NCBI RefSeq assembly: GCF_013761005.1
Contig: NZ_JACDUS010000005.1
Coordinates: 62,001-126,000, forward strand
Direction: 5' to 3'
From: Desulfosalsimonas propionicica
Lineage (GTDB): Bacteria > Desulfobacterota > Desulfobacteria > Desulfobacterales > Desulfosalsimonadaceae
Length of the DNA stretch: 64,000 nt
The notes under the pieces were generated by a model. It saw nothing but the letters and a program-made list of their open reading frames with translations, made no database searches and was not told the DNA's origin. Positions 9,324 through 18,569 of this stretch are shown here, one piece after another. Made by a program: the position numbers and the translations under genes. Numbering within the stretch: the first letter of the stretch is position 1; every line of letters starts with the position of its first letter.

Positions 9324-9797
9324 ATGACAACTGTTTTTTCAGGTGATATTTCCCGCATGGTATTGAAACGAAGCCTGCGGGCCGACCAGGGCGAGGTTTC
9401 CCTTGACAGCCAGATGCTGCAGGTGCTCATGGAGCTCGACGGTAAAAAAAAGCTCGGCGAGGTGGCCCAGTCCCTGCAGATGAGCATGAAGGACCTTCGT
9501 GGCGTGGTTCAGAAACTTCACCAGCTGAAACTCTGCGAACCCTCCCAGGATAGCATGCCGGTACTGGGGAAGGATTTTCTTGATTTTCTCTCCTCCCAGC
9601 TTTCCCGGGCCATGGGACCCATTGCGGATGTGGTGATCGAAGATGAGATCCGGGACATGGGGGAGACGGCCAACCGCTTCCCCGCCCATCGGGCGGCCGA
9701 GCTTGTGGATTTGCTGGCCCGTCAGATTTTGCGCGAGGAAAGAAAAGTGGCCTTTCAGCAGGCCATGGTCAAAAAGCTCCGGGAAATCCAGACATAA
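9324..9797 (+). CDS. Uncharacterised protein with winged-helix-like N-terminus
   Basis: 157 residues. The first about 75 residues look like a small winged helix (VSLDSQMLQVLMELDG, LGEVAQSLQMSMKDLRGVVQ). The rest is helical and ends LLARQILREERKVAFQQAMV. I do not recognise a named family with certainty. It is transcribed in line with the MglA cluster, 42 bp after the preceding gene. Confidence 0.72.
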   Translation: MTTVFSGDISRMVLKRSLRADQGEVSLDSQMLQVLMELDGKKKLGEVAQSLQMSMKDLRGVVQKLHQLKLCEPSQDSMPVLGKDFLDFLSSQLSRAMGPIADVVIEDEIRDMGETANRFPAHRAAELVDLLARQILREERKVAFQQAMVKKLREIQT

Positions 9798-9898
9798 TCC
9801 GGGATTGGCCCCTTGCTGAACAAGAAAAGAATTCCTTTGGAGATAAAGGAAAATGATTTTATTTCATGCTGCCAACAATTGACCGAGGAGGATAGATC

Positions 9899-11098
9899 AT
9901 GACGGTGATTTGCGAGGAATGCGGAAAGGTTTATCATCTGGATCCGGATAAGCTTGAGCGCTATAGAGGCCAAAGTATACGGGTCCGGTGCGGGGAATGC
10001 GGCCATGTGACCCAGCTGTCCAGGTTGATGGAAACCACGGAACTGCCCGAGGAAACCTATTCCGAACCTTCCTATGCGACTGCCGATGCGCCGCCGGAGG
10101 ATGCCGAAGATGCCGGACCATCCCTGGGACAGCCGGACGAAGAAGAGACCCCGGCCGTAGCCGGAGGTCCTGATTATTCAGGGAGTGATTCTTCTTCCGG
10201 CGGATGGATCGGGTTGCGCGGCAAGATGTTTTTTCTCTTTCTGGTCATACCGGTTGTCCTGATGGCGGTTTCGGGCTATTTCTCATACATGCAGATCAAC
10301 AAGCTGACCAAGGAGATTACCGATCAGAGCACCGAATTGGTTGCCGAGGCCGGTAAGGATCAGCTGCTTCAAAAAGCTCGGGATGTGGCTGTGCAGTGCG
10401 AAATATATCTGCGCACGCATCCGGAGCTTGAACGTGAGGATTTCAGCTACGATCCCACTTTCAATCAGATTGCCGTGCAAGCCGTTGGTGAAAGCGGTTA
10501 CACCTGTTTGAGCGAAGAGGAAACTGCGGACCGGGGCTTCACTCTATGGGCGCACCCCAATCCGAATCTGATCGGCATACCGGATACCGAAGAGACCATG
10601 CGCAAAGCATTGGGCCCGTATTTTGAGGAATGGTGGGATCTCATGGAAAATTCCTGGGGCAGAAAGGAGGCCGCCGGGACATATAGGTGGAAGGACACAG
10701 ACGGTGACCTGAGGGAAAAATACATGGCAATCGTCCCCATCAACATCGAGGGCAAAAAGCTTCAACTGGAGGCCACCGCCTACATGGACGAATTTACGGA
10801 AAGAACCGAGGGCCTGCGCGAAAATGCCGAGCAGATGACAATGGAGACCCGCAATATCAACCTCGGGATTCTGGGCGGCGCGATTCTGATTATTGGTTTT
10901 TGTATTATTGTTTACGGATACCGCCTGACCCGCAAAATCCGCTACCTGACCGAGGCGGCCGACCGCATCAGCGTCGGGGATCTGGAAGCCGAGATCGAAG
11001 TGCGTTCCAAAGATGAAATCGGATCTCTGGCTGAAGCGATTTCCCGGATGCAGGACAGTCTGCGGTTTTCCATTGAGCGGCTCAGAAGACGCAGGTAG
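9899..11098 (+). CDS. Zinc-ribbon (MJ0042-type) membrane sensor with periplasmic domain and HAMP, no output domain
   Basis: 399 residues. It opens with a two-CxxC ribbon (CEECGKVYHLDP and RCGECGHVTQL) typical of MJ0042 zinc fingers. An acidic linker, a transmembrane helix near 112-130, an extracytoplasmic domain of about 190 residues (Cache-like by position), a second transmembrane helix (ILGGAILIIGFCIIVYGY) and a HAMP domain (ADRISVGDLEAEIEVRSKDEIGSLAEAISRM) follow. It stops only about 15 residues after HAMP, so no methyl-accepting, kinase or cyclase domain is present. Strong GAGGAGG site before ATG 9899. Confidence 0.82.
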   Translation: MTVICEECGKVYHLDPDKLERYRGQSIRVRCGECGHVTQLSRLMETTELPEETYSEPSYATADAPPEDAEDAGPSLGQPDEEETPAVAGGPDYSGSDSSSGGWIGLRGKMFFLFLVIPVVLMAVSGYFSYMQINKLTKEITDQSTELVAEAGKDQLLQKARDVAVQCEIYLRTHPELEREDFSYDPTFNQIAVQAVGESGYTCLSEEETADRGFTLWAHPNPNLIGIPDTEETMRKALGPYFEEWWDLMENSWGRKEAAGTYRWKDTDGDLREKYMAIVPINIEGKKLQLEATAYMDEFTERTEGLRENAEQMTMETRNINLGILGGAILIIGFCIIVYGYRLTRKIRYLTEAADRISVGDLEAEIEVRSKDEIGSLAEAISRMQDSLRFSIERLRRRR

Positions 11099-11109
11099 CC
11101 CGGGATTCG

Positions 11110-11172
11110 GACAAGGCAAATGGTGAAGGCGATGCGTCCGCCCGTGCCGGCGCATTGCCTGTTTGCCTTGTC
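11110..11172 (+). other. Long two-tier intergenic stem-loop
   Basis: Outer arms GACAAGGCAAA (11110-11120) and TTTGCCTTGTC (11162-11172) are perfectly complementary. An inner stem of GGCGATGCG (11128-11136) with CGCATTGCC (11151-11159) is nearly so. No T-run follows, so this is not a canonical intrinsic terminator. It may be an mRNA processing or stability element in the operon. Confidence 0.6.
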
Positions 11173-11229
11173 TGAAGCTGTATCATTGCCGTAACTGAAG
11201 ATCCTTAACAATACAATGTGGAAAAAGAA

Positions 11230-12252
11230 ATGTTTCTGATTCCCAGAGAAAAGCCGGTTGTTGAAAATTTAAACAGCTACTACGTTGATATTGCCAGGCT
11301 CATTGAACATTACCAGGGCGAGGTGGGTGCCGGCGTGGTCCATTTTCAGTCTCCGGTTTCCGAGGCAGTGCTTTTTTTTGACGAGCAAAGCATTGTCAAC
11401 GGATTTTTGGACCACCGGCGGCAGCATTTTCACGGCACGGATGCTGTTGAGCGCGTTGTTGAAGGCGCAGGCCGAAACAATTTTACCATTTCGGTTTATC
11501 GAATCCTGCCGGAGCGACTCTATTTCTGGGCCAATCTGCCGAAATCAAAAGTGGTGTATGCGGATTTGACCTCCGAGTTTACCAATCTTGAGGGATTGAT
11601 TCGAAAACTGGAGGCGGAAAAGTTCACCGGCTATATTGACGTGGAAGTCAAAAACGTCCAGGGCGGCCTGCTGTTTATTTACAAGGGGGAAGTCATCGGA
11701 GGCTCTTCGGCTGACGGTGCCGGCAACCTGGACCGCTCCGAGCAGTACCGGCAGGACCTGATTCAACGCTCCAAGGAACATGGCGGCATTTTTAACGTCA
11801 GCCGGGTCATGCTGGATGAGCCCGAGGCAGCCAAAATATCGCCTCCGGAACGGGCCAGGGACAGCAGCAAAGCCGATTCCGGTTCCCGTGAGACAAAGAT
11901 CGCTTCGGCCCGGATCATGGAGATGCTGGGAGGGTTGTTATACGCCCTGGAATCCTTGGTGCGGTCTAACCGGAAAATCAAAGGCGATTTTGAAACCCTG
12001 CTGAACCGCAAGTTTGTGGAAAAGGTGGACAAATATGAATTTCTGGATCCGTTTGCCGCGGAATTCAGGTATTCCGAGGGCAAGGCGCAGTTTAGCGGAA
12101 GCGCTGATTATGGAAAGCTGGCAGCCGCAGTAGCGGAATGTGTCACGGAGATCGCCGAAAGCCACGGTTTGCTGGTTCGGCTCCAGAAAAATCTCGAAGT
12201 CTGGCGCAGGGAATTCGCTGATGAAATTGCTGCATTTGATATAAGATTGTAG
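11230..12252 (+). CDS. Uncharacterised Roadblock-cluster protein with DUF4388-like middle region
   Basis: About 340 residues. A mixed alpha/beta N-terminal part (VDIARLIEHYQGEVGAGVVHF) is followed by a segment resembling DUF4388 (LIRKLEAEKFTGYIDVEV, then GGLLFIYKGEVIGG), a linker and a helical C-terminal region. The DUF4388 resemblance is by eye only. GTG 11218 is an alternative start. A response regulator with a similar region follows 64 bp downstream, which suggests they work in one pathway. Confidence 0.72.
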   Translation: MFLIPREKPVVENLNSYYVDIARLIEHYQGEVGAGVVHFQSPVSEAVLFFDEQSIVNGFLDHRRQHFHGTDAVERVVEGAGRNNFTISVYRILPERLYFWANLPKSKVVYADLTSEFTNLEGLIRKLEAEKFTGYIDVEVKNVQGGLLFIYKGEVIGGSSADGAGNLDRSEQYRQDLIQRSKEHGGIFNVSRVMLDEPEAAKISPPERARDSSKADSGSRETKIASARIMEMLGGLLYALESLVRSNRKIKGDFETLLNRKFVEKVDKYEFLDPFAAEFRYSEGKAQFSGSADYGKLAAAVAECVTEIAESHGLLVRLQKNLEVWRREFADEIAAFDIRL

Positions 12253-12316
12253 TGCAATGATGGTTTTTAATGGCAGGCACCGGAGAAAACCGCCGGAATC
12301 CATATAACAGGTGATC

Positions 12317-13417
12317 ATGACACCAAAAGTGCTCATAGTCGATGATGATGCGGTTTGGCTCCAGCTCATGGAGCAGGAGCTGAAGCAAAATGCCCCGCCT
12401 TTTACAGTGGCAACCACGGAAAGCGGCCAGGAGGCATTGGATATGCTGGCCGCAGACCACGTCAGCGCCGTGGTCAGTGATTTGCGGATGCCGGGCATCG
12501 ATGGTTTTGAGCTGGTAAACCGGGTCAGCCGGGACTACCCGGATATTCCCGTGATGATTGTCACCGCCTATGATCGTCCCAAGACCCGGGAGGTGGTTTT
12601 TAAAAGCGGGGCCAGTGACTACATGGTCAAGCCTTTGAGCACGGAAGACCTGATCGAGCGCATCAACCGGATACTCAGAGCTCAGGCGGAAGGCGGCAGC
12701 CTGCACAATGTCTCCCTGGAAACATTTTTGCAACTCATTGAAATGGAAAGCCAGACCTGCACCCTTCGTGTGAGCCGCAAGACCGGCAATCAGCTGGGGG
12801 TGTTGTTTTTCAGAGACGGGGATTTGATCAATGCCCGGCTGGGCGGTCGGCAGGGCCATGAGGCGGCCTATGAAATTCTTTCCTGGTCCGGGGTGTCGCT
12901 GACAATTGAAAATTTTTGCCAGGTGACCGAAAAGCTCATCGACGGAGGCCTTCAGTCGATGCTGCTAAACGCCATGCGCCAAAAGGATGAAAACCGGCCG
13001 GATTTTTCGCCCCATGAAAATCCGCCAAATGACCAGATTCTGCTCGATAGCCCCATTTTCACCCAGTCCGAAGAGCAATCGGCACCGTCAGCCGCCGATC
13101 ATCCCCGATCCGATGCAGGAGACAGCAAAAAATCCCCTGCTGCCGGGACTTCTGATGCAGAACGGTCTCAAAGCAAATTGGAATCCATATTCGGACAGGT
13201 TTCCGGAGTGGAGGATATATATGAAGATCAGCGGTATGCCGGTCTTCTGCAAGAAGCCGCGCGGATCGGAAAACTTTGCGGCAGCGGAGATCTCAATGCG
13301 GTTTATGTGAATCAAAAATCCACGGGCCAGCGGGTGATTGTGCCAGGCAGCCAGGTGAGCGTGATACGGATGAGCCATGATGTGTCCCGGGACCGGATCA
13401 TTGATCTGCTGCTATAG
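12317..13417 (+). CDS. Response regulator with receiver and DUF4388-like domain
   Basis: 366 residues from ATG 12317. Receiver domain residues 1-120: acidic pocket VDDD, phospho-acceptor Asp in VVSDLRMPG, Thr in MIVTAYD and Lys in MVKPLS. A DUF4388-like domain follows (about 130-225: LHNVSLETFLQLIEMESQTC, GVLFFRDGDLINARLGG), then a low-complexity linker and a short C-terminal region. No DNA-binding or enzymatic output domain is visible, so the output is probably protein-protein contact with other cluster members. Confidence 0.87.
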   Translation: MTPKVLIVDDDAVWLQLMEQELKQNAPPFTVATTESGQEALDMLAADHVSAVVSDLRMPGIDGFELVNRVSRDYPDIPVMIVTAYDRPKTREVVFKSGASDYMVKPLSTEDLIERINRILRAQAEGGSLHNVSLETFLQLIEMESQTCTLRVSRKTGNQLGVLFFRDGDLINARLGGRQGHEAAYEILSWSGVSLTIENFCQVTEKLIDGGLQSMLLNAMRQKDENRPDFSPHENPPNDQILLDSPIFTQSEEQSAPSAADHPRSDAGDSKKSPAAGTSDAERSQSKLESIFGQVSGVEDIYEDQRYAGLLQEAARIGKLCGSGDLNAVYVNQKSTGQRVIVPGSQVSVIRMSHDVSRDRIIDLLL

Positions 13418-13491
13418 GGGTTTTTCAGGAATTTGACAAAAAACCGGTCCCGACGGAACGCAAATGCGTTATCAGGTGCACGGAAAGAGCA

Positions 13492-13857
13492 ATGAAAGAT
13501 ATTTTCAAGGATATTAACACCATCGAAGGCGTTCACGGCGTGATCGTCATTGCCGGAGACGGGCAGGTGGTGGCCAGTGCGTTTTCTTCCGGATACGGCG
13601 ATGAGCAGTCGCGCCTTGGCAGGTTTGACTGGTCGTCTTTTGCCGGTGAATTATCCGATATCCATGAGGCCGAATTCGTCTTTGACAGCAAGCGCCTGTA
13701 TGTTCGAAAGGCCCGGCCGGGCTATGTGCTGGTGCTGCTCGAGGACCTGGCCCCGGTTTCAATGGTAAGGCTTAACTGCGAGATCCTTCTGCCTTCTCTG
13801 GACCGGATCAAGCCGGGCCGAAAATTCGGCCAGATATTTAAAAGACGCAAGGCCTGA
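13492..13857 (+). CDS. Second Roadblock/LC7-like small protein
   Basis: 121 residues with a Roadblock-like pattern: helix, then GVHGVIVIAGDGQVVASAFS, a helix, and strands EFVFDSKRLYVRKA and GYVLVLLEDLAPVSMVRLN, ending in a basic tail (KFGQIFKRRKA). The fold is assigned from the pattern, not a strong signature. GGAAAG precedes ATG 13492. It lies between the response regulator and the PilB-type ATPase. Confidence 0.68.
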   Translation: MKDIFKDINTIEGVHGVIVIAGDGQVVASAFSSGYGDEQSRLGRFDWSSFAGELSDIHEAEFVFDSKRLYVRKARPGYVLVLLEDLAPVSMVRLNCEILLPSLDRIKPGRKFGQIFKRRKA

Positions 13858-13936
13858 TGAATTTGTTTTTGCTGGAATCCGGCTGCATTTGGATCCCGCA
13901 GCCTGTACTGTTTTGAAAATCAAAAAGGATGGAAAC

Positions 13937-16315
13937 ATGGAGACCGTGGAAAAACAACCCGGTTTCGACTCCCGGCAAAAGGTGGCAGAGGCATATGAAG
14001 CCCACGGGCTATACGAAGAAGCCATATCCGTATACCGGGATATGCTTGAATCGTTCACCGATTTAACCGAAGCGGCAAGAGCGGAACTCCAAAGCAAAAT
14101 CGATTCCCTGAGCCAGGAGGCCGAGGACCTGGACCAGGATGTGGCCAAGGAGCTTTCCACCGAAGATGTCTCTCACATCAAGTCAGGGCTTTCCCTCGGG
14201 GAAAGCGCTCCCGAGGTCTATGACAGCGCCACGGCCTTCAAGGAACTGGGCCTGTACAAGGAAGCGGTAAAAGAATATCAAAAGCTTTTTTCAGCCGATT
14301 ATCCAGTGGATCAGTTTTATGCAGATTTGCTGGAGTGCCTTTTTGCCTTGTTTCCCCCGACCGAGGTCATCGAGCGCGTTGATGCCATCGGCGAGGAAAA
14401 TCAGCTTTCAGAAAAAATCCGGGCGGACATGAAATACGAGCTCGGCCTGGCATTTGAGCATCGCGATTATAAGGAACTGGCTGCTGAGTGTTACAAATCC
14501 GTTCAGGGAATCGATCCGGTATATCCCAAAATCAAGGAAAAGCTGGCTTCCGCGGAACCGGGCGAGCGGTATGAATCCCGCTATGATTATCTGCTGCGAA
14601 ATGAGGTTGTCACCACTGATCAGCTCCAGAAGGCCCTGGGCATATCCAAACAGCTCAAAAAGAGCGTGGAACAGGTGCTCATGGAGCAGTTCAAGGTGCC
14701 CAAGGAGCAGATCGGAAAATCCTTATCCGCCTTCTATCACTGCCCCTTCAAGGAATACAATTCAAACATGGAGGTGCCCTACGAACTTCTGGCCAACCTT
14801 AAAAAGCCCTTTCTGCTCCAGGATTTATGGGTGCCCCTGAAATGGGAAGTCGACCATATTGAAATTCTGCTCGATGACCCAAAGGACCTGCGCAAGCTCG
14901 ATCATGCCAAGGCCCTGTTTAACACCAGCAAATTTGTCTTCTCCGTTGGTATCAAGGAAGACATTGAAGCCATTATCAATCATTTTTTTGTTGGGAAAAA
15001 ATCCGCCAGGTCTGAACAGCAAAGCCTTTCCACTGCTGAGACTTTTGAAAATCTGCCGGAAATCGAATTCGAAGAAGATGATGAGGAAGAAGAAGATTTT
15101 GAAGCCTATACCGAGGCCTCCGGCAAGGTGGTCCGGCTGGTGGATCAGGCCCTGATTACGGCCTTTCGGAAAAAAGCCTCGGATGTTCACGTGGAACCAT
15201 CGCCCATCACCCGGCGCACCAAGATTCGTTTCCGCATAGACGGGGTGTGCCAGGACTTTCTGGAAGTGCCCAATACTTTTGCCAATGCCTTGTTGTCCCG
15301 TATCAAGATCATGGCCGGGCTCGATATTGCTGAACGGCGCATGCCCCAGGATGGAAAAATCAAATTCCGGCGGCGGGGCGTGCCGCAGTTTGAACTTCGT
15401 GTGGCCACCCTGCCCACGGCCGGTGGTCTGGAAGATGCGGTAATGCGCCTCCTGGCTTCAGCCGGGGCCATGAAAATCGATGAGATGGGCATGACCGAGC
15501 GCAATCTTGAAGTCATGCGGCGGGGCATTTCCAAGCCCTATGGGCTGATTCTGTGCGTTGGGCCCACAGGTTCGGGTAAAACCACAACCCTGCATTCAGC
15601 ACTGCATCACATCAATACTCCCGAGCGCAAGATCTGGACGGCTGAAGACCCGGTGGAAATTACCCAGCAGGGTTTGCGCCAGGTGGAGGTGCACAAAAAG
15701 ATCGGGCTGGATTTTGCCCGTATCATGCGTTCGTTTCTCCGGGCTGACCCGGATGTTATCATGGTCGGTGAAATGCGGGATTATGAAACCGCTTCCATTG
15801 GTGTGGAGGCATCCCTGACCGGTCACTTGGTGTTTTCCACCCTGCATACCAACAGTGCCCCGGAAACCGTGACCCGGCTTCTGGACATGGGCTTAAATCC
15901 CCTGAATTTTTCCGATGCGTTTATCTGTGTGCTGGCCCAGCGCCTGGTGCGCCGCCTGTGTTCCAACTGCCGGGAGGCTTATCATCCCACCCGGGAGGAA
16001 TTCGATGGGATTGTTGAAATCTACGGCGAGGATGCATTTGACCAAACCGGCATTACCTGGTCCGAGGATCTGACCATTTACAGGCCCAAAGGCTGTGAAC
16101 AGTGCAGCAGCGGTTATAAGGGCCGGATGGGCATCCATGAACTCATGGACGGTTCCAGGGAGATCAAGCGGATGATCAAGCGGCAGGCCAGTGCTGAAGA
16201 GCTTTTCAACCAGGCAAGCCAGGAGGGTATGACCACGCTGGTTCAGGACGGCATTGCCAAGATGTTTGCCGGATTCACGGACATGAGCGAGGTGCGCCGG
16301 GTGTGTATCACCTGA
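13937..16315 (+). CDS. PilB/GspE-type secretion ATPase with N-terminal TPR region
   Basis: 792 residues from ATG 13937, which has AAAGGATGGAAAC upstream. TPR-like helices occupy about 1-205 (AEAYEAHGLYEEAISVYRDM). An MshEN-type domain covers about 210-360, then an acidic linker. The T2SS_E ATPase follows: Walker A GPTGSGKTTT (about 542), Walker B DPDVIMVGEMRD (about 604), His box TGHLVFSTLHTN. A CxxC pair (CSNC and CEQC) forms the C-terminal zinc site. It powers pilus or secretion assembly. The TPR extension is unusual for PilB and may link the motor to the MglA/Roadblock proteins (inference). Confidence 0.92.
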   Translation: METVEKQPGFDSRQKVAEAYEAHGLYEEAISVYRDMLESFTDLTEAARAELQSKIDSLSQEAEDLDQDVAKELSTEDVSHIKSGLSLGESAPEVYDSATAFKELGLYKEAVKEYQKLFSADYPVDQFYADLLECLFALFPPTEVIERVDAIGEENQLSEKIRADMKYELGLAFEHRDYKELAAECYKSVQGIDPVYPKIKEKLASAEPGERYESRYDYLLRNEVVTTDQLQKALGISKQLKKSVEQVLMEQFKVPKEQIGKSLSAFYHCPFKEYNSNMEVPYELLANLKKPFLLQDLWVPLKWEVDHIEILLDDPKDLRKLDHAKALFNTSKFVFSVGIKEDIEAIINHFFVGKKSARSEQQSLSTAETFENLPEIEFEEDDEEEEDFEAYTEASGKVVRLVDQALITAFRKKASDVHVEPSPITRRTKIRFRIDGVCQDFLEVPNTFANALLSRIKIMAGLDIAERRMPQDGKIKFRRRGVPQFELRVATLPTAGGLEDAVMRLLASAGAMKIDEMGMTERNLEVMRRGISKPYGLILCVGPTGSGKTTTLHSALHHINTPERKIWTAEDPVEITQQGLRQVEVHKKIGLDFARIMRSFLRADPDVIMVGEMRDYETASIGVEASLTGHLVFSTLHTNSAPETVTRLLDMGLNPLNFSDAFICVLAQRLVRRLCSNCREAYHPTREEFDGIVEIYGEDAFDQTGITWSEDLTIYRPKGCEQCSSGYKGRMGIHELMDGSREIKRMIKRQASAEELFNQASQEGMTTLVQDGIAKMFAGFTDMSEVRRVCIT

Positions 16316-16362
16316 TGCCCTGAGACCTGATTTCCTGAGATTTGAAAAAGGAAGCCGATCCG

Positions 16363-16833
16363 TTGCTTGATTCCCTGAAAACGCGTTTGCGGGGACTTGT
16401 CCGGCGGATTCTGCCCGGAACCCGGCCAAAACAGTTGCCCTCTCAGGTGCCGGCCCCGGACACCAGTTTTGATAAGCGTTCTTTTGATCGCTACAAGATT
16501 ACCTTCCCGGTACGGATTTCCGGAAAAGATTCCCAAAACCGCCCTTTTAAGGAAATCACCCGCCTGCAGGACGTATCTGGCAGCGGTGCATTGTTTTTGT
16601 CCGGTTTTCCGGACCGCTACCACGTGGGCCAGGATATAGACGTGGCCATTATGCTCGATGCTGCAGAAGACGTGCAGGCCTGCATCCGAAATCAGGCAAG
16701 CGTGGTGCGCATCAACTGCCCGGAGGCTTGCGGCGCCAAACCCGATGCCGGTCTGCAGGGCATTGCTGTTTGCTTTCACCATGCATTTGATTTTCAGCGC
16801 ATGGCGCCTGAAGAAAGCGGATGCCCTGAATGA
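16363..16833 (+). CDS. PilZ-domain protein (putative c-di-GMP receptor)
   Basis: About 156 residues. After a basic N-terminal tail the PilZ hallmark residues appear: DKRSFDRYKITFPVRI (RxxxR-like) and the DVSGSGALFLS (DxSxxG) motif. Strands follow to FHHAFDFQRM. PilZ domains bind c-di-GMP and often act on motility or exopolysaccharide. TTG 16363 has AAGGAAG 8 nt upstream; TTG 16342 is possible. Its last codons overlap the start of the cyclase gene. Confidence 0.82.
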   Translation: MLDSLKTRLRGLVRRILPGTRPKQLPSQVPAPDTSFDKRSFDRYKITFPVRISGKDSQNRPFKEITRLQDVSGSGALFLSGFPDRYHVGQDIDVAIMLDAAEDVQACIRNQASVVRINCPEACGAKPDAGLQGIAVCFHHAFDFQRMAPEESGCPE

Positions 16834-17906
16834 GCCGGCGGAATCGGAAAAATTACTTGAGCACTGTCGGCCGGATCCGGGCGGCGACTGTGCTGATGGC
16901 CGTTTTTCCCTTTCTTCTGTTGGTTTTTCTCTTATTTCGACTCTCCCCTGATCCAGCCGGAGATCTTTTCTGGGCCCTGCCCCTGGCCTTGGCAAGCATG
17001 GTTTCCGGCTATATTTTAATGCGGCGCCTGGCATCCCAGATTCGGGAACTCATGCAGGCCGCCGGCCGGGCCGGGCAGGGTGGAGAAGCGGAGTTGACAG
17101 AGCTGCGTGCGGACCGGGAGTTATTCTACATTGCGGGTTGTTTTCATTTGCTGCAAAAGCAGGTTGAAGAATTAAATCGCAAAAACCAGCAGCAGGCCAC
17201 CCAGTTGATGGTATATGCCAGGGATCTGGCCCTGTCTTATCAGCGCAGCAAGCGTGAAGAGCAATTGCGAAATCGCCTGAGCCGGTATGTGGGAAACAAC
17301 CTCGTGGAAAAGCTCATTAACCTCAAGGAAGGGGTTTTTCTGGAAACCGAGCGGCGTAATGTCACAGTGTTGTTTGCCGATATTCGTTCATTTACCACCA
17401 TTGCCGAGCGTATGGCCGCAGAAGAGGTGGTGGCCATGCTAAACGAGTATTTCAGCATCATGGTGGATATTATTTTTAAAAATAACGGACTGCTCGACAA
17501 GTTCGTGGGGGATCAGCTGATCGCCGTATTCGGCCTGGTGGACACAGATGGCAATGCTCCGGCAAACGCCATTCGCACTGCCATTGAAATCCAGGCGGCC
17601 ACCGATGCAATGCGGCGTCGTCGAATGGCCGCCGGATTGGAATATTTTGAACTCGGCATCGGGATCAACACGGGAACGGCCATTATTGGCAATATCGGAT
17701 CGGCCAACCGGATGGATTACACGGTCATTGGTGATTGCGTCAACGTGGCGGCCAGGCTTGAGCAGATGGCCGCCGGAGGGGAGATCATTATCGGCGAGCA
17801 GACCTATCTGGCCAATACGGAAAATTTTGCGTTTGAATGCCGGGGGCAGGTACATGTGAAAAATAAGCTGGAGCCGGTGGTCTGCTACCATGTGCTGCGT
17901 TCCTAA
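16830..17906 (+). CDS. Membrane class III adenylate cyclase
   Basis: 358 residues. Two transmembrane helices (about 18-38 and 48-64) are followed by a helical linker and a class III cyclase domain. The domain has VTVLFADIRSFTTIAE (first metal Asp), LDKFVGDQLIAVFG (second metal Asp and an adenine-type Lys) and DYTVIGDCVNVAARLE (transition-state Asn and Arg). It makes cAMP from ATP. The ATG overlaps the PilZ stop (ATGA), which implies translational coupling and a link between c-di-GMP and cAMP signalling. Confidence 0.9.
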   Translation: MSRRNRKNYLSTVGRIRAATVLMAVFPFLLLVFLLFRLSPDPAGDLFWALPLALASMVSGYILMRRLASQIRELMQAAGRAGQGGEAELTELRADRELFYIAGCFHLLQKQVEELNRKNQQQATQLMVYARDLALSYQRSKREEQLRNRLSRYVGNNLVEKLINLKEGVFLETERRNVTVLFADIRSFTTIAERMAAEEVVAMLNEYFSIMVDIIFKNNGLLDKFVGDQLIAVFGLVDTDGNAPANAIRTAIEIQAATDAMRRRRMAAGLEYFELGIGINTGTAIIGNIGSANRMDYTVIGDCVNVAARLEQMAAGGEIIIGEQTYLANTENFAFECRGQVHVKNKLEPVVCYHVLRS

Positions 17907-17962
17907 ACCCGGTTGATCCGGGTGGTTTTCAAATCCTGCCCCCGGATCCGGCCTGCCGGATC
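17907..17962. terminator. Two hairpins between convergent genes
   Basis: ACCCGG/CCGGGT (17907-17923) followed by GGTTTTC, then GATCCGGC/GCCGGATC (17945-17962). They lie right after the cyclase stop and before the convergent cheW gene. T-runs are short, so termination strength is uncertain. Confidence 0.5.
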
Positions 17963-18042
17963 TGAGGCGCTGAAACAGTTCCGACAGGACAGATTCACGG
18001 TTTCCAGGGCCCGGGCTTTAACAGCCCGCCTGTTATTTTTGG

Positions 18043-18549
18043 TTATCCGCTGGCACGTGTCAGGGCATTCATTTCTTCGGCGGATAAGACCTTGTCGATA
18101 TCCAGAAGAATCTTGACAGCGGATTCGGTTTTGGCCATGCCAAGGATGAAATGGGTGTTTACCTGCATGCCCAGCGACGGTGCCGCCTCGATTTGTTCTC
18201 CGGATATATTCAGGACCTCGGAGACTTCGTCGACGACAATGCCGATGATGAGAGCAGTGTCACTTTTTTGGACCTGGACCACGATAATACATGTTTTCCG
18301 GGTCAATTCCTGTTCCGGCATGCCGAATTTGAGGCGCAGATCAATTACGGGTATAACTTTGCCCCGCAGGTTGATGACACCCTTTACATAATTCGGGGTT
18401 TGCGGGATCTTTGTAATTTCCAGCATACCAATGATTTCCTGAACTTTTAGGATCTCCAGGCCGTAGCCTTCATCCCCGAGATGAAAAGTCAGGTATTTTC
18501 CGGACAGTTCGGACATATCCGCGGCGTTTTCTGCTGCCTGATTGTTCAT
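18043..18549 (-). CDS. cheW: Chemotaxis coupling protein CheW
   Basis: 168 residues with the full CheW pattern: YLTFHLGDEGYGLEILKVQE, the MLEITKIPQTPNYVKGVINL block, RGKVIPVIDLRLKF, and DEVSEVLNI. The last third follows with HFILGMAK and LLDIDKVLS. CheW bridges chemoreceptors to the CheA kinase. The only receptor nearby is the methyl-accepting protein 70 bp upstream on the same strand; no CheA is in the window. Confidence 0.96.
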   Translation of the reverse strand: MNNQAAENAADMSELSGKYLTFHLGDEGYGLEILKVQEIIGMLEITKIPQTPNYVKGVINLRGKVIPVIDLRLKFGMPEQELTRKTCIIVVQVQKSDTALIIGIVVDEVSEVLNISGEQIEAAPSLGMQVNTHFILGMAKTESAVKILLDIDKVLSAEEMNALTRASG

Positions 18550-18569
18550 GGTGCCTCCGGTTCATCAAA

